Part shown: positions 33,019 to 44,938 of the stretch, piece after piece
How the letters are laid out: each line of letters begins with the position of its first letter
Position numbering within the stretch: position 1 is the first letter of the stretch
Source of the DNA: Agarophyton chilense
Lineage: Eukaryota > Rhodophyta > Florideophyceae > Gracilariales > Gracilariaceae
Direction: 5' to 3'
Assembly: GCA_030374765.1 (NCBI GenBank)
Contig: JARGXX010000095.1
Span: 1,488,001-1,552,000, forward strand
Length of the DNA stretch: 64,000 nt
The notes under the pieces: generated by a model
Seen by the model: the letters and a program-made list of their open reading frames with translations, nothing else
Told to the model about the DNA's origin: nothing
Database searches by the model: none
Program-made: the position numbers and the translations under genes

Positions 33019-33699
33019 AATTTTTACCTCCGTCAACAGACATAGACAGGGCATTTCATTGCGTACTGGTACGATGGACTACTGACGATGAGCAGAACCA
33101 ACAATCATTGCTTACATTACCCAACTCGCGTTCCGTGCCACATAACATTAGTCCATGGTATGGTATAGTGTCAACAGAAGCCACTCTCGGAATGGTGCTC
33201 ATCATCCGAACCAACTATTCCGCTTGGCCTTTACGAGCTACATTTCATTGGTAGCAGCACCGATTCTTTTTAAATCGCTTCTACCAGCATGTTCGACCTA
33301 GAAAACTAGACAACATTGGAATTCAACACAAGTAAAACTACACTCTATTGTTCGTGGTGGTCATGAACTGCAACTAGTTCTTTGTCTTCCATCACACACA
33401 TTATTTTCTTAAACGATGTATCCTCCTCTTCACACTCTCCTACAAAGCAATCACGTATGGCTCCAAGCCTTTCGCTTATATTCTCGAAAAAAAGGTTCTC
33501 TCACACTAAAAGAAAGAATTTTTCACTAGAAGGCATTCTTATTTCAAGTGTCGCTTCTGGCATGGAATTGCTGTGCATGTCACTCTCATGTTCATCATCT
33601 CCGCCATAGTTTGTAAACTAAACTTTGTGCAAATGTTCTACGAAATATACCCATCCTGAAAAATTTGCTGAAAACACAGAGTTAATGCCTCTCCATATG

Positions 33700-35057
33700 C
33701 CTTTGTAAACTCTCTCTGTCGTTTTCCCCCTCGAATTGAACCAATGCTCAAGACCTTCACCAAAGTCTATATCCATGCGTCGTTGCGCGCTAGCAGGAGA
33801 ATAGTGCCGTCCACTATTGTGCCGTCGTCTTGCTCCACCTCATGTTTTCGGAACTCTTTCAGAACTTTGAATCCAACTGCATTGCAAAAGTAGACATCTT
33901 CGAGTTCTAGACTTGAATGGTCGAAAGGTACGACATGAGCAGAGTATTTCAAGTCCCCTATAGAAGCTTTGTGCCATCAGGATGTGTCAATGGGACATTG
34001 ATGTTCAATAGATTTTTCCTTGCCTCCTCCACCTGCTTCCCCGCTTCCCTCTCGTTCTCTTCCGTTGTACTTGCTCGTCTCCATATAAGCTCAAATCCTA
34101 CCATGAGAAGTAGCTTTTCCCTTGCATTTATTTTCGTAACGCCTACCACATCGCCCAATGTTTGTCGCATCCTTTGTCCCAAACACATATCTTCGCACAC
34201 CTCCGCCATTCACGCCTGATCTAACCCAAAACTTCTTATTCCATTCCACATCACTTCCTGGACCTCGCCTTTTACAAATTGTTGTAGAAGCCTATGCAAA
34301 CCTCCATGAAACGACAGATTGTACACTCTCGAACAGTCTTTGAATCCAACTGGGTTCTCTGGTATCATCCCACGTATCTTCCCCGCACTGCGAATTGATG
34401 TAATACTTGTAACCTCATTTATCCCAAGCTTTTCACTGCAGTTCTTTCAGTTCTTGTTCATAATGTCTTCGCTAAATACAATTTTCGAAGTGTCACGCCA
34501 AGCCCACTACATCATTTTATGATACATTGTCCTCGCCAAACACTTGATTCCATCCTGTACACTGATCTTTTACTTCTTCCTTTCACTGCAACCAGGTTCT
34601 TTCACACGGGTGTACTGCTCTCGATTCGCGCTGATAACACCGCGAAGGACTTCGACTATGAAGTCCTTCTGCGACAGCTTCCGTTACAACTCTTTTTTCT
34701 GCTCCTTCACATACTTTAGCAATTTTCCAGCCATAATTTTAGCCGACTCAGTCTTTTGGAGTCGCGCCTTGAGTTCTTTCACCTACTCAACCAGCTCTAC
34801 CCTGCTCTTCTCACGGAGTGTCCTCCCTTTTACATTCAAATCTATCACAACCTCTACCTCGTCCTCAGCTTCACTTCCCATCGGTCTAATACTTTTTGTA
34901 CTTCCCTCCTCCAGTACCACAGTAGCAATCCTACCACTCACCTTCAACCTCTTTTGCGTCTGTATCTCTTTACCGCATATTCCGACAGCGCTGGGGTTCA
35001 TTTCCTACGACGTTTTTGTCGAACTTCCTCATCCTGTTTACTATTGAAGCCAGAGTT
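33700..35057 (-). pseudogene. Decayed minus-strand gene, 3' part, interrupted by gypsy B
   Basis: Consecutive open pieces on the minus strand: 34783-35001 (an acidic and basic block, then VELVE and a stop, followed in frame by VKELKARLQKTESAK, coiled-coil-like), further pieces down to about 34110, 33958-34209 (VVGVTKINAREKLLLMV), and 33767-33952 (DHSSLELEDVYFCNAVGFKVLKE). At least five stops and two frame changes occur. I do not recognise the protein. When the gypsy B element and one copy of its duplication are removed, a minus-strand frame runs from 43361-43655 into 35057 without a break (SDSNVP joined to TLASIVNR), which suggests one gene split by B. Confidence 0.35.
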
Positions 35058-35062
35058 GGTAC
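35058..35062. repeat. Target site duplication of gypsy B (left)
   Basis: ggtac next to the 5' LTR; repeated at 43361-43365. Confidence 0.9.
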
Positions 35063-35508
35063 TGTGAAGGGGCAACGATAATGGTTGAGCTCTGGAAGCC
35101 GCCGGGGCCCGAGGTATCTTACAGACACCACGTGGACTGGCCGACCTCAGCTTGGCTCATTTGGATAATTATTTTATTTTAGTAAGTGTAATAGATGAGC
35201 ATTACTGTGCCAGAGAGATCCCAGCGCCTCGCCATTGCTATTTACTTGGCTCGAGTGACGCTTCTCTTTTAGAGTAAGGCATGCACCGTTAAGAAACTAA
35301 AATACCCCCTTTGGTACATTAGTTCCACCAATTGGTCTTCAAACCATCGTTTCCGTAGCTCCGATCAGTACGACTACGCAGTAGACGCCAGCCCATTGCA
35401 CTAAGTACTCTGGAAGTGCCACCGTCAAGGATACGGACCTTAGGACGTGCTCTACCACGCTACCACCGGTTGAGACCAGTACGCTGACCCGCCAGTCATT
35501 GCGCTACA
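35063..35508 (+). repeat. 5' LTR of gypsy B
   Basis: 446 bp, TGTGAAGGGGC start and GCGCTACA end. It aligns with both LTRs of A. Confidence 0.92.
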
Positions 35509-35511
35509 TTT

Positions 35512-35529
35512 TCGTTTCCCGACTTAGAA
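35512..35529 (+). promoter_or_regulatory. Degenerate primer binding site of gypsy B
   Basis: TCGTTTCCCGACTTAGAA sits at the same place as the TGGTCTTCCGGC site of element A. The first bases have lost the TGG expected for pairing with a tRNA CCA end. Confidence 0.5.
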
Positions 35530-35632
35530 TCCCTTAGGACTATTTGAACAGACCACTGGGAAGAAGAATTATCCGGATTCTAAACTTTGTTTTAATCCCC
35601 AACAGACCAGAAGTACAGAAGCAACCGCCATT

Positions 35633-37182
35633 ATGGATGCAGGAAACACACCAGACCACCCAGACTATAGAACTCCTACGGCAGGAACAGTTGCCATTGA
35701 AACGCCGACGATTTCGCCTGAATCACAGGCTGATAATGCTAGCAACAGCAGGAGCACGAGAAGCCAGCCGCAAGGAGTACTGACTCCGCTGGACGACCCT
35801 GAAAAGATTCGCCGAGAACCCACGGTAGAAGCTCGTTTACGAGAACGCCTCACCAGGACCAGCTCTAGAGCAAGAACACCCCAAGGAGAACCCCGTAAGG
35901 CCGAAGGAATTAGAGAGAAAATTCCCACCGGGATTGCCGACCTTCTGTAGCCCCGTCTCCGTGAGCTCTGCTCACCCCATGTGGATTCCATTGTGGACAT
36001 GCGACTCGCAACGGCGATCGCTGACCATACGGATTACCTCGTTACTCAAATCGTCCCCAAGGTCATGGATCCTGAGCTTTTCATAGAATTCCTCATTCAT
36101 GCCGTTCAAGGAGCAGTTACTAGCCAGTCAGGCAACCCGGTCCCTAGGACCCCTCAACAAGTCAACCATCCAGCTGCCATATGGCAACCCCCTACCAAAC
36201 CCCCAGGAGTGACGGTATTACCCGCCGCTCGCCAGCAACACCATCAGGGAAATCTAATGGAAGGACAATCTAGGAGCAGAAGAGAGGCTCCGCGTCTAGA
36301 AGAGAGACAGGTTGCCCTTTCCAAACGACAATATGGGGTACAGTGACATCAGGCCTCCATTGGATCTGATAGAGAGATCGATCCTTTAGGTCCCTATTCA
36401 GCTGGAGAGAAAAGAAGTAACCGCAAGAGAAAGAAGAAGAGAAGGAGTAAAAGAAGAAACCATTCGAACATGAGTGATTCCGAATCGGCCTCGACCAAAA
36501 CGACCACCTCGGAAGGGGATCAGGCTGCCGTTCGAGCCTTCAAAACAATGAAAACGACGAACGAACTTTTCCTTAAGGTTCTAGACTCCCGGAATTACCG
36601 GCTGGCTGATAGGTCCTCGAAACATGACCGAATCGGCTTTCGCAGACGACCTATAGAAAAAGGCTTACCGATGTGGAAATTTATTCACAAAAGAACGGCT
36701 CAAACGTCAATTCATCACGGGACTACTTCCTGCCATTCGGACAAGTTTCCGCAATTACCACAACGAAAACCTACAATAATCCTTCCGAAGGCTTGTTACT
36801 TATACAGAAGGTTATGGAAAAACCTACAGGACTTCCAGGCGGAATCCTGACTTATCCAGAAGACACGCAATCCCATTGTGTAAACCCAACCAAGCCCATT
36901 TGGTCAGCTCCACGGAATCGAACATGGATTCACCACTCCAGTATGCCGACTCGAAAGATGTCCTCGCGGTCAATTTCAGTGCTCCACCGTCTGGGCCCCC
37001 ATCATATTCCTCCCAGGGAACTAACGCGACCACTGGACCACCCACACCCAAGTATTCTCCATTTCTGGGCCACAAGGACGTTTTCGATCGCTCCCCAAGG
37101 GGTTGCTTTCTCTGCCTTTCAATGGTCCAACCTTGTGACTGCACGAGGTATCTTCCTGAGGACGCAAGAAAAACCTCCTAGC
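35633..37182 (+). pseudogene. Gypsy B gag
   Basis: Begins MDAGNTPD at 35633. The frame stays open to 36346 with one TAG at 35948 (TGG in A), passing the LRELCSPHVDSIVDMRLATAI block. After 36470 it continues as SDSESASTKTT and NELFLKVLDSRNYRLADRSS, then jumps straight to the equivalent of the late capsid block: about 370 bp present in A (roughly 11477-11843) is missing at about 36616. Later pieces include GCFLC and CDC at about 37105-37140, the CX2CX6CXC cluster shared with A. The product would lack most of its capsid domain. Confidence 0.75.
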
Positions 37183-37439
37183 CATAAAGGAAGAGAATTA
37201 CCGGGTGCAGCTATCCGAAAAAATGGCATCGAGCCACCGGGACCCCTGGAAGCTCATACTGTGCCACGCCTCCGAATACTCAGATCAAATCCCCACTGGT
37301 CCACCCCATTGCAGATCCTACGGACGACCCCGAAGAGAAATTTTATCCTCAGGAAAAAACGGAAACCTCATCGGAAAACTCTTAGAGGGTCAACGCGAGG
37401 CAAATCCTCCCTCTCTCAGCCCCTGCCTCAACCAAGTGG

Positions 37440-37947
37440 ACGCTCGTGAGCCAAGGAGCTCTTCACCTCCCAAGACCAACCACCAAAGATGGTCCACTCA
37501 GGATGAACCAGAATTGGAACACAGTAACGACCCGGTCTGTATCATGGTCCTAATTTGGTCCATTCTAAGCTACTCCTACTGATGGGGCAAGATTTCGTTG
37601 AGGCAAGGAAAACCCCCCGGATTACCGATGCATCAAGTATACCAATGGACATTAAAATAATAGTACCACTTTACCTCCATTTAGGAGAATTCAAAGTCCG
37701 CACGTGGGTCCTTTTATGTCCTAACTTGGATGCTGAGGAAATCCTAGGGACCTCCTTTATCGATCGATACATTAAGGCTATTTATTCAGGCCTTAGGAAA
37801 GACTCATTCTACCGCGCACCTTCTATCCCCATAACTGGCTCCGCCCCAGGGCCCGAAGCTAACCACAAACAAGCGATTATCTCCGAAAACACGAATTCAA
37901 ATAAGGTTCGCTTGTCGAAGGCCATAACGATACCCCCGATGACCTAA
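37440..37947 (+). pseudogene. Gypsy B protease, active site deleted
   Basis: The start (RSSSPPKTNHQRW, then LEHSNDPVCI) matches A. At about 37543 the sequence jumps to the equivalent of LLPLKGQDF, so the DTGAG active site and its flanks, about 80 bp, are gone and the frame changes. The C-terminal half (GTSFIDRYIKAIYSGLRKD) remains. No protease activity is possible. Confidence 0.8.
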
Positions 37948-37953
37948 ATCACT

Positions 37954-39759
37954 GTGTCGGTACATTCCCAGTACTCAGGTTTCGTAAGGATTCAGAACCG
38001 CCCGAAAACGGTTCTGAAGCACCTTCCCTTGATGGCCAATGGAGTAATGGACATCCACCCCAACAGGCCCTTCTTGGTCACAATCAGCAACTTCAGAGAT
38101 AAATCCGTACGGTTACCTAAACGTAGAGTGATTGGCATCACTCTACCCGCTTCCGTGGCCATCTTAAAGGCCCAAATGGATAATTTTGCAATGACAACTC
38201 CCGAGCACGACGCCGACTCTTGGGAGGGGATAGTCGCTATCGGCGAAGAATTCGAATCCTATAGGCCTCAGCTACTTTATCTCATCAGAGAATACCAGGC
38301 CATGCGGTCAGGAAGATTGGGAATTGGGAAGAATCAGAGCCACTACACACCGCTTTGACCTTCAGGATGATGCTAGACCAAAGTTTCAGCAACCATACCG
38401 TACAGGTCTGAAGGGTAGGTAAATTGTCGCCGACCAGATGGACAAGACGTGCAAAGCCCAAGTCATAGAGCGGGCGCCTCCGAACCAATCCGAATGGGCA
38501 AGTCTCCTTGTCCTCGTGGTGAAGAAAGATGGCTCCGTCAGGTTCTGTGTCGACTACTGGAAGCTGAACACCGTAACCAAGACAGACTTATACCCAATAC
38601 CCTGCATGGATGACTGTCTGGTTTCCTTAGGCGAAGCTGTCGTATTTACCACACTGGACGCTAACTCTGGTTTTTGGCAAATTCCTTTGGCCGAAGATGC
38701 GAGAATGCTGACAACCAACACCACCCATGAAGGTCTGTTCAGATTTACTCGTATGCCCTTTGGCTTAAAGAATGCGCCAGGAATCTTCCAACTGGTAATG
38801 GACATCATATTGTCCAGGGTCAAATAGAAGCTCGCCTTATTCTATTTGGATGAAATCATAATCTTCTCACGTACCGTAAAGGAACATCTTCGCCACGTGA
38901 AGAAGGTGCTAAAAATCCTACAGGAGGCTGGAGTAACACTGAAACTGCCTAAATGCGCCTTATCACAGGCTTGGTGGACTATCTCGGTCACGTCGTCCTC
39001 CCAGGAAAGCCAAAGGTATCCACACGGACCACGAATGGTATCCCCCAGGCTAAACCTCCCAGAACTGACACAAAACTATGATCCTTCGTGGGCTTGTGCA
39101 ATGTTTACTGACGGTTCGCCCAAGGGTTTCCTAAAATCTCGGTCCCTCTGAACGAAATGCGGAAAAAGGGACCACCTTCGGAGCTCGAAGCACTTACCAA
39201 CGACGAGTACGAGGCATATCAGACCTTAGAGGAGAAATTGCTGAACCCACCTATATTGGCTCTACCAAAACCCAACAGTCCCTTTGTCCTGGATACAGAC
39301 GCCTTTCATGTCCAAGTGAGATGTGCACTGCTACAGGAACAGGAGTCACCGAAGGAGTATCGACCAATTGGATATTTGAGCAGAACGCTCACCAGCGTGG
39401 AGCGCAACTACAGCATCACCGTAAAGGAATATCTATCCATCGTATGGTCCGTATTGACACTCCGTCCATACCTCTAGGGAACTAGGTTCACCATTAGGAC
39501 AGACCACGATTCACTCCGCTGGTTACTCTATATGACCGATGCATCAAGTTACCTCGCTCGGTGGCGCCTCAGGCTGTCAGAATATGACTACGAGATATCT
39601 TATATGCCAGGCATGAAGCAACAGGCCGCAGATGCCCTCTCGCGAATCATTACTGACGGAACTGATGAAAATCCATTAAACGACCTAATTCATACCCCCT
39701 TTACAGATGACAGACCTCAGGGTTATACGGAAACAGATAACCTTATGGGTAAGGTCTAA
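37954..39759 (+). pseudogene. Gypsy B reverse transcriptase and RNase H
   Basis: Frames 37954-38358 (linker), 38438-38827 (RT palm: FCVDYWKLNTV, LYPIPCMDD, TTLDANSGFWQIP, FGLKNAPGIFQ), 38846-39151, 39157-39477 (RNase H: FVLDTDAFHVQV, YRPIGYLSRTLTSVERNYS) and 39532-39759 (ARWRLRLSEYDYEISYMPG, ADALSRI). The catalytic box is FYLDEIIIFS, so the second aspartate of YxDD is Glu. Stops lie at about 38358, 38827 (TAG) and 39477. The enzyme is dead. Confidence 0.85.
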
Positions 39760-39798
39760 TCCGATGATCCCGAGGTAAAGGAGAACGAAGTACACCTA

Positions 39799-41724
39799 TT
39801 GAACTGGAAGACAATACCGCTCAATTCGACAGCACCGCAGGTTAATGCGATAGCCCCGGAAGAAAAAGAGCTACTCCCTATAATTATTGAGGAACTCCTA
39901 CAGGCGCACGTCCAAGACGAGTACTACAAGGAAACAGCCCAATTGGTAGGAACCCCAGGATGCCTATTCGAATATGACCGACTTGGACTACTATGTCGCC
40001 GCTCACCGCTGGATGGCGCACTCCAACGGGTAGTACCAAGTTCGATGAGGGCGCGATTCCTACGCCTTGCCAGTTTCCCTCGCTTGGCTGGTCACCCTGG
40101 AGGCCGACGAATGTACCAAACCCTAAGGGAGTTCTTCTACTGGCCACTAATGGCGCAGGACCTATGGCAAACCGCACGGAATGGTAAATCTTGCGCTCAA
40201 ATCCGAGGGACTCGCGCCAACCGTCAGGCCAAATTGAAACTGTTCTTCGCCACAGGCTCTATGGAATTTGTCGCAATGTATATACTTGGACCTCGGCCTA
40301 AGTCGTCCCATGGGAAACGGCTTGTCTTGGTTATAACAGATAGGTTTACCAAACTTACCCGAGCCCTACCCCTAGGGAATACAACAGCCAAGGATGTTGC
40401 CACGGTTTTCTTTTCCCAATGGGTACATCCATATGGCATGCCACTCTACCTCCTTACTGATAACGGCAGCCATTTTGTATCCAAATTCTTCTTACAAGTT
40501 TGTGCTACCTTAGGAATGAAACACGTGACCACCACGGTGTACCACCCGCAAACCAATGGCCAAACCGAACACTTTAACCGCACCGTTCTGGATTGATTGG
40601 AATTCTACGTATCGGAGCACCAATTGGACTGGGAATACTACGTTGAGCCCCTGGTTTATGTCTACAACACGCAAGGGCACGCTTCCACATGGACAACACC
40701 TTTCGATAAAACGCTAATAAGATCGCCACCGCCGATAGCTGTTAAACTTCAGGAATCCATTATTCCCCAGGAAATAACCAAAGGGATGAGTCCTACCCAG
40801 GCCAAGCGCTACTCGCGCCGACACATCGACTGCATTATACAATCGACTAGAGCTGTACTGACCACAGCTGGGCTGCGCTACAAGCTCAATTTCGACAAAG
40901 CCGTTTGGAACACACCTACCTTTGAGAAAGTACAATTAGTTTACCTGGAGCGGCCACCGAAGGACAGTAATGAACTCAAGGACACTACGCAGAAGCTCTT
41001 ACCCCGCTCTACGGGACCATACAAAGTTCTTAAGGCCAATCAACACACCATTACGTTACTAATTGATGGCTTACAGGACACCTTATCTATCGATCAGGAG
41101 ACAAGAGCCCCCAGCTCTCCCGAATCACCAAAGTCCCAGCCCCCTGGCCCAACAGAATCTCTACGACCTCAAGTGGAGTCTCAAGTCTCCACACCCCCCA
41201 AGGCACTTCTCGCGGACCGGACTAGCCCCATTGACCCGATGGTCGATGCCAATGATGATGACCTATCTCTTCCAAACTACTCTGACGGATTCGCCCCTGT
41301 GGACCACACTCTCCTGCCAAGGAATGAATACCAACCGGAGTATGTGATTAAGCGCATCATCTCCGCCGGTCGGGAAGAAGATTGAACTTTGCGCTATCGC
41401 GTTCGTTGGTTCGGCTACACACCTGAGGAAGAAACTTGGACAGAGCCTCAAACCATTCCGGCTAACTTCATCGCCTGCTATTGGCGCAAAATCGGCAGCA
41501 TGGAGCGCAGCCTTCAGGAGTGGGCAATCATTGGCCTGAATAATACCAAGCCGCCTCCCGACACGACGGTTCGCCGTAGCTCTGTTTCGGGGAACAAAGT
41601 CAGTCCTCAAGCGACACCTAAGGAAGACCCAAAACGCTCTCAAAGTTCGGACGCCGTCCCGGGGCACGCGCGTTTGAGTAATACAGGAGCAACCTTGGAA
41701 AAGCACAAGCATTACTTTATTTGA
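39799..41724 (+). pseudogene. Gypsy B integrase with chromodomain-like tail
   Basis: Frame 39799-40596 covers the zinc-binding region (FPRLAGHPGGRRMYQTLREF) and the core, with YILGPRPK where A has MDIIGPL (catalytic D lost), D in LLTDNGSHF, and E in NGQTEHFNRT. CGA has become TGA at 40594-40596 (LLDRL in A). The frame goes on to 41385, where GGA of A is TGA, and then through RYRVRWFGYTPEEETWTEP to 41724. Apart from these two stops the reading frame is the same throughout. The chromodomain-like end matches A. Confidence 0.85.
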
Positions 41725-41797
41725 CTACCAAGCAGACGCCTAACGGCCCTCGCCATGACCTCAAGGTTCGCGGAAGCGGTCCGAACGCCAACAGAAC

Positions 41798-42640
41798 TCA
41801 CTGGTGCGGCGCAGTAGTAATTCTGTCGTCCTCATTCGAACATGCTGGAGCGAAACAGGGCCTGAGATCATCCGACGAGCCTACTGTTCCAATAGGACCG
41901 GAACCAGCGAACCGAGCACTTTTCTTCGGCGGGGATTCATTTGAGGAATTATTGTCACCCTCGGAAGCCTCCCGGTCGCTCAGATTTAGAGCATACCGAG
42001 TATCAAAGTCAGCAGTAACCATCTGGGACATTATTTGTGTATTCTGCTGCAGGAGATTGACCAAACGATCTTCAGATCTTGACCCTGTTGGACAAGCGCA
42101 GCATAGCGCGCCAAGCGACGCGCTCAGGAGCAAGCTTCCCTCAGGACTGTCGCAATTTCCACCGAGGCAGTAATACTAACGGTACAGCGGAATGGCATGA
42201 CGCACTGCCTGCGGATTTCGTCCGATGGTATGATCATAGCGGTTCCCGGGGCGCTCAAAAGTCACGTGGTATCCCAAAAAGCTCCCTGTTTGGTCGCTCG
42301 AAGCCACGGCGCCGCTGCCTGTAGGCTTGTACGCCAGGAAATGGATAGGGGGACCGACGAAATAGACAAAGTTCGGAGGGAGAGTGGCATGTCAAACGGT
42401 CTTATAGGGCGATTGCGGCTTCGCGTGCGACCAATAGAGGAATACTGCGACTGGAAGGAGGAAAAATGGAACGGAATCGGGCAGGATGACCGAAGTGGTC
42501 TTGAATGAAAGAAGCGCACACCGTGGTTCACGGCAGACGACGCGCGTAGGGTTGCAAAAGGAATAACGAAGGATAGAAAAAGCGGCAAGTAACCCCCCCT
42601 CAGGTGCCTGTACAGTACCTGCGGTGAATAAATTTGCCAA
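41798..42640 (-). pseudogene. Antisense ORF of gypsy B, converging on pol
   Basis: 281 codons in a single minus-strand frame with two internal stops (one after SPYKTV at about 42392, one TAG in YRYYC at about 42160) and no frameshift. It matches the element A antisense frame block by block: APEGG, AAF, REPRCAL, TTSVI, PDSV, VAVFL, GSGA, ASSDQ, RYDHTIG, LLLSASLGAL, GSRSED, VNLLQQN, LNLSDREAS. It ends 74 bp from the pol stop, tail to tail. No known family. The upstream boundary is uncertain, as the frame opens at a TTG at 42640. Confidence 0.5.
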
Positions 42641-42922
42641 CCTGGCGCCAAAGGTCAGATATTAAGCACTGGTGCCCCCGAGGATGATGGCGATGCGATG
42701 CCTCGTCGCGCCCACTGCTAACGAGAGCAACTAACTCCCAGATTGGTCATAAGACGCCGACATGTCAGGCACGACACCGCTCGTGTCCAGGCCATTAAAA
42801 CTCTGAGGATCAAGACATTCTGACCCCGAACGCAAGATTGGAGGTTCACCCATAGGTCCAATTAGAGCCAGACCGCTAGGAAGGTGTGAAGCAATTTAAC
42901 TTCGCAGTGACGGTCGAATCCT

Positions 42923-42935
42923 TAGGAGGGAGATA
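42923..42935 (+). promoter_or_regulatory. Polypurine tract of gypsy B
   Basis: aggagggagata directly before the 3' LTR, as in element A. Confidence 0.75.
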
Positions 42936-43360
42936 TATGAAGGAGCAACGATAACGGTTGAGCTCTGTAAGCCGCCGGGCCTTGAAGTATCTTACAGACG
43001 ACACGTGGACGGGTCGACCTCAGGTGGACTCAGGTAGATTATTCATTTATTTTAATGAGTGTAATAGATTAGCATTACAGTGCCAGGGAGATCTCAGGGC
43101 CTCGCCAGTACTATTTACTTGGCTCGATTGACGCTTCCCCCTTAGAGTAAGGGAGGCACTGTTAGGATAATAAATAACCCTCTTTGGTCTTCAAGCCATC
43201 TTTTCCGTAGCTCCAACCTGTAGGACAACGCAGATAACGCCAGCCCATTGCACCAAGTACTCTGGGAGTGCCGCCGTTAAGAATACGATCGTTAGGACTC
43301 CCTCTACCGCGCTACCACCTGTTTAGACCAAAACGCTGACCCACTAGCCATTGCAATAGA
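42936..43360 (+). repeat. 3' LTR of gypsy B
   Basis: 425 bp. It lacks about 20 bp, near 43180, of the ggtacattagttcc region that the other LTRs carry. The first bases read TATGAAGG, a change from TGTGAAGG, and the end is GCAATAGA rather than GCGTTACA. Confidence 0.9.
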
Positions 43361-43770
43361 GGTACGTTACTGTCAGAGTCTTCAACAATTACATCCTTTC
43401 TCCTCCTCATCGGCGTCCTTTGCGTTTTGTTCCGGTATTCCTTGCCTTGAATTGTACCCTTCGTCAACCCGCCAGTCGCTTCTTTCTGTGCATTTTGAGG
43501 ACTGAAACTTCTTCTTACCGCTGGCAAAGAGGCACCTGGACGTCGTTCCGCTCCATCATCAACCCTTTCGTCTTCATCCTCACCTGGACCGTAATTGCAT
43601 GTCTTGCCCGTGCCACCCTTCTCGGGTGCGGTGTGCCGCTGCAGTCCAGCTTGGGGAAGTACGCCGGAGTTAGTACAGGTTTACAAGTTGTACCTGTTAA
43701 ACCACGGGAACGGAGTTTTTTTTCATTTGAAGCGTGACCTTTCGCGTTTCTCTTCAGACTAGGTCTCATC
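43361..43770 (-). pseudogene. 5' part of the gene split by gypsy B
   Basis: The minus-strand frame is open from about 43655 to the insertion point. It encodes a charged segment (GPGEDEDERVDDGAERR, PMRRRKDVIVEDSDSN) with a basic RRRK run. Positions 43361-43365 are the target duplication. Crossing to 35057 keeps the frame open for about 30 more codons. An overlapping frame at 43515-43769 is an alternative. No family recognised. Confidence 0.35.
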
Positions 43771-44129
43771 CTCGGCCAATATTTCGACTGCCGTCTTTAA
43801 AACATTTCTTCGACATCCTCAGCAAGAAGAGCAGTTCATGCCCTCTTCTTTGACACCATTTTGTTCCCTGCGGCGATTTTTTGACTCCGAACAGAACGCA
43901 GTGACGATTTTCTGTCTAGTCATTTACGAGGAGGGTGCAGTTTTCTCGTATTTCCCGCACTGAAACTAGCACGAGTATTTTAGGACCCTTTTCTAAAACT
44001 GAATTTGGTAGAGATTAATATTTCAAAATTTCTTAATTTTTTGAGTACCAATCTCTCAAAGCCCCTCGCACTCCCCTTTTTTCACCCGAATTTGTGACTA
44101 TTCCACACATAGCACCCATTTTTCTACTT
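43771..44129. other. No supported gene
   Basis: AT-rich sequence without a protein-like frame, ending at the outer edge of the left inverted arm. Confidence 0.4.
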
Positions 44130-44783
44130 CCGGAGACACTGAAGTACATCCAAATTGAGCTTGATGTGGGTCGTAATACCACTACTATCCAGCAAGGGTG
44201 ATCAGTGCCACTGTATAATGTAGATGGAATGTACGAAACAAGGCTGCTCGAGTAATGGCTATGAACGATCTTTCTAATGCGGCTCGTCCGGATCTTTGTG
44301 TCAGAGATCCAAAGCGAGGAAAAGAAAAGTCATGATACCCACGTTGTCTCCTTTACTTCGAATGGGTGCTCATCTCTGGTACCCAATATACTGTTTACAA
44401 GAGTGAGCGCCGAAATAATATACAAATAATACCTGGTGGTCAGCCACTTATCCAGACCACTTTATAGGTATGGCCTCTTATGGAATTCTCGCTATAAAGG
44501 GTGGTAAACCCCAACATGTGGGTTGACACTACATATGCCGTTGCCAATATGGCATTCCCCCCAGGAAGGGTCGCAAATGGGCGTGCGCCATGGCCAGCCA
44601 TTCGACTCGTGTCACCACGTATTCCACCAATGTACCCTGTCTCTAGGCATCTTATGCACGACGCCGCTTCGCATAATAGTTTTATGTATACCGCTCATTT
44701 ATCAGCTCTAACCGCGACATCGCGATGAACCGACCCATCGGTTCTTTCGACATAATAAAATACTACACAACAATTTCGAAAAA
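44130..44783. repeat. Left inverted arm
   Basis: Reverse complement of 46637-47278 with clear but old similarity along about 650 bp. The best-preserved block is a 20-base run gaatgccatattggcaacgg at about 46853-46872, matched here at about 44544-44563. Other landmarks are gcataagatgcct and cattatacagtg. On the minus strand it contains the short C-terminal coding block with a conserved stop near 44700 (VVFYYV, RDVAVRADK). Confidence 0.75.
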
Positions 44784-44938
44784 CGCGAACCCTGGGGAGC
44801 ACAAGAAGAATTAATGGGCAGTAGGACTGGCTCTAATGGTACTCATCTTCATCATGACTTCTTCGATACATAACCCATTCTTTCGGTTCTCGACAGTACT
44901 TTCTTTCTTACAACTCTTCAGCTCTTGGATCTTTCGCG

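Larger units (their letters stand above)
35063..43360 (+). mobile_element. Gypsy LTR retrotransposon B, same family as A, inactivated
   Basis: 8298 bp on the plus strand, flanked by ggtac duplications. It aligns with element A in reverse orientation over its whole length: LTRs, gag, pol, chromodomain-like end and antisense ORF. It is 517 bp shorter than A, mainly through a gag deletion of about 370 bp and a deletion of about 80 bp that removes the protease active site. Stops and frameshifts are common. The A and B insertions have different lesions, so they decayed separately. Confidence 0.95.
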
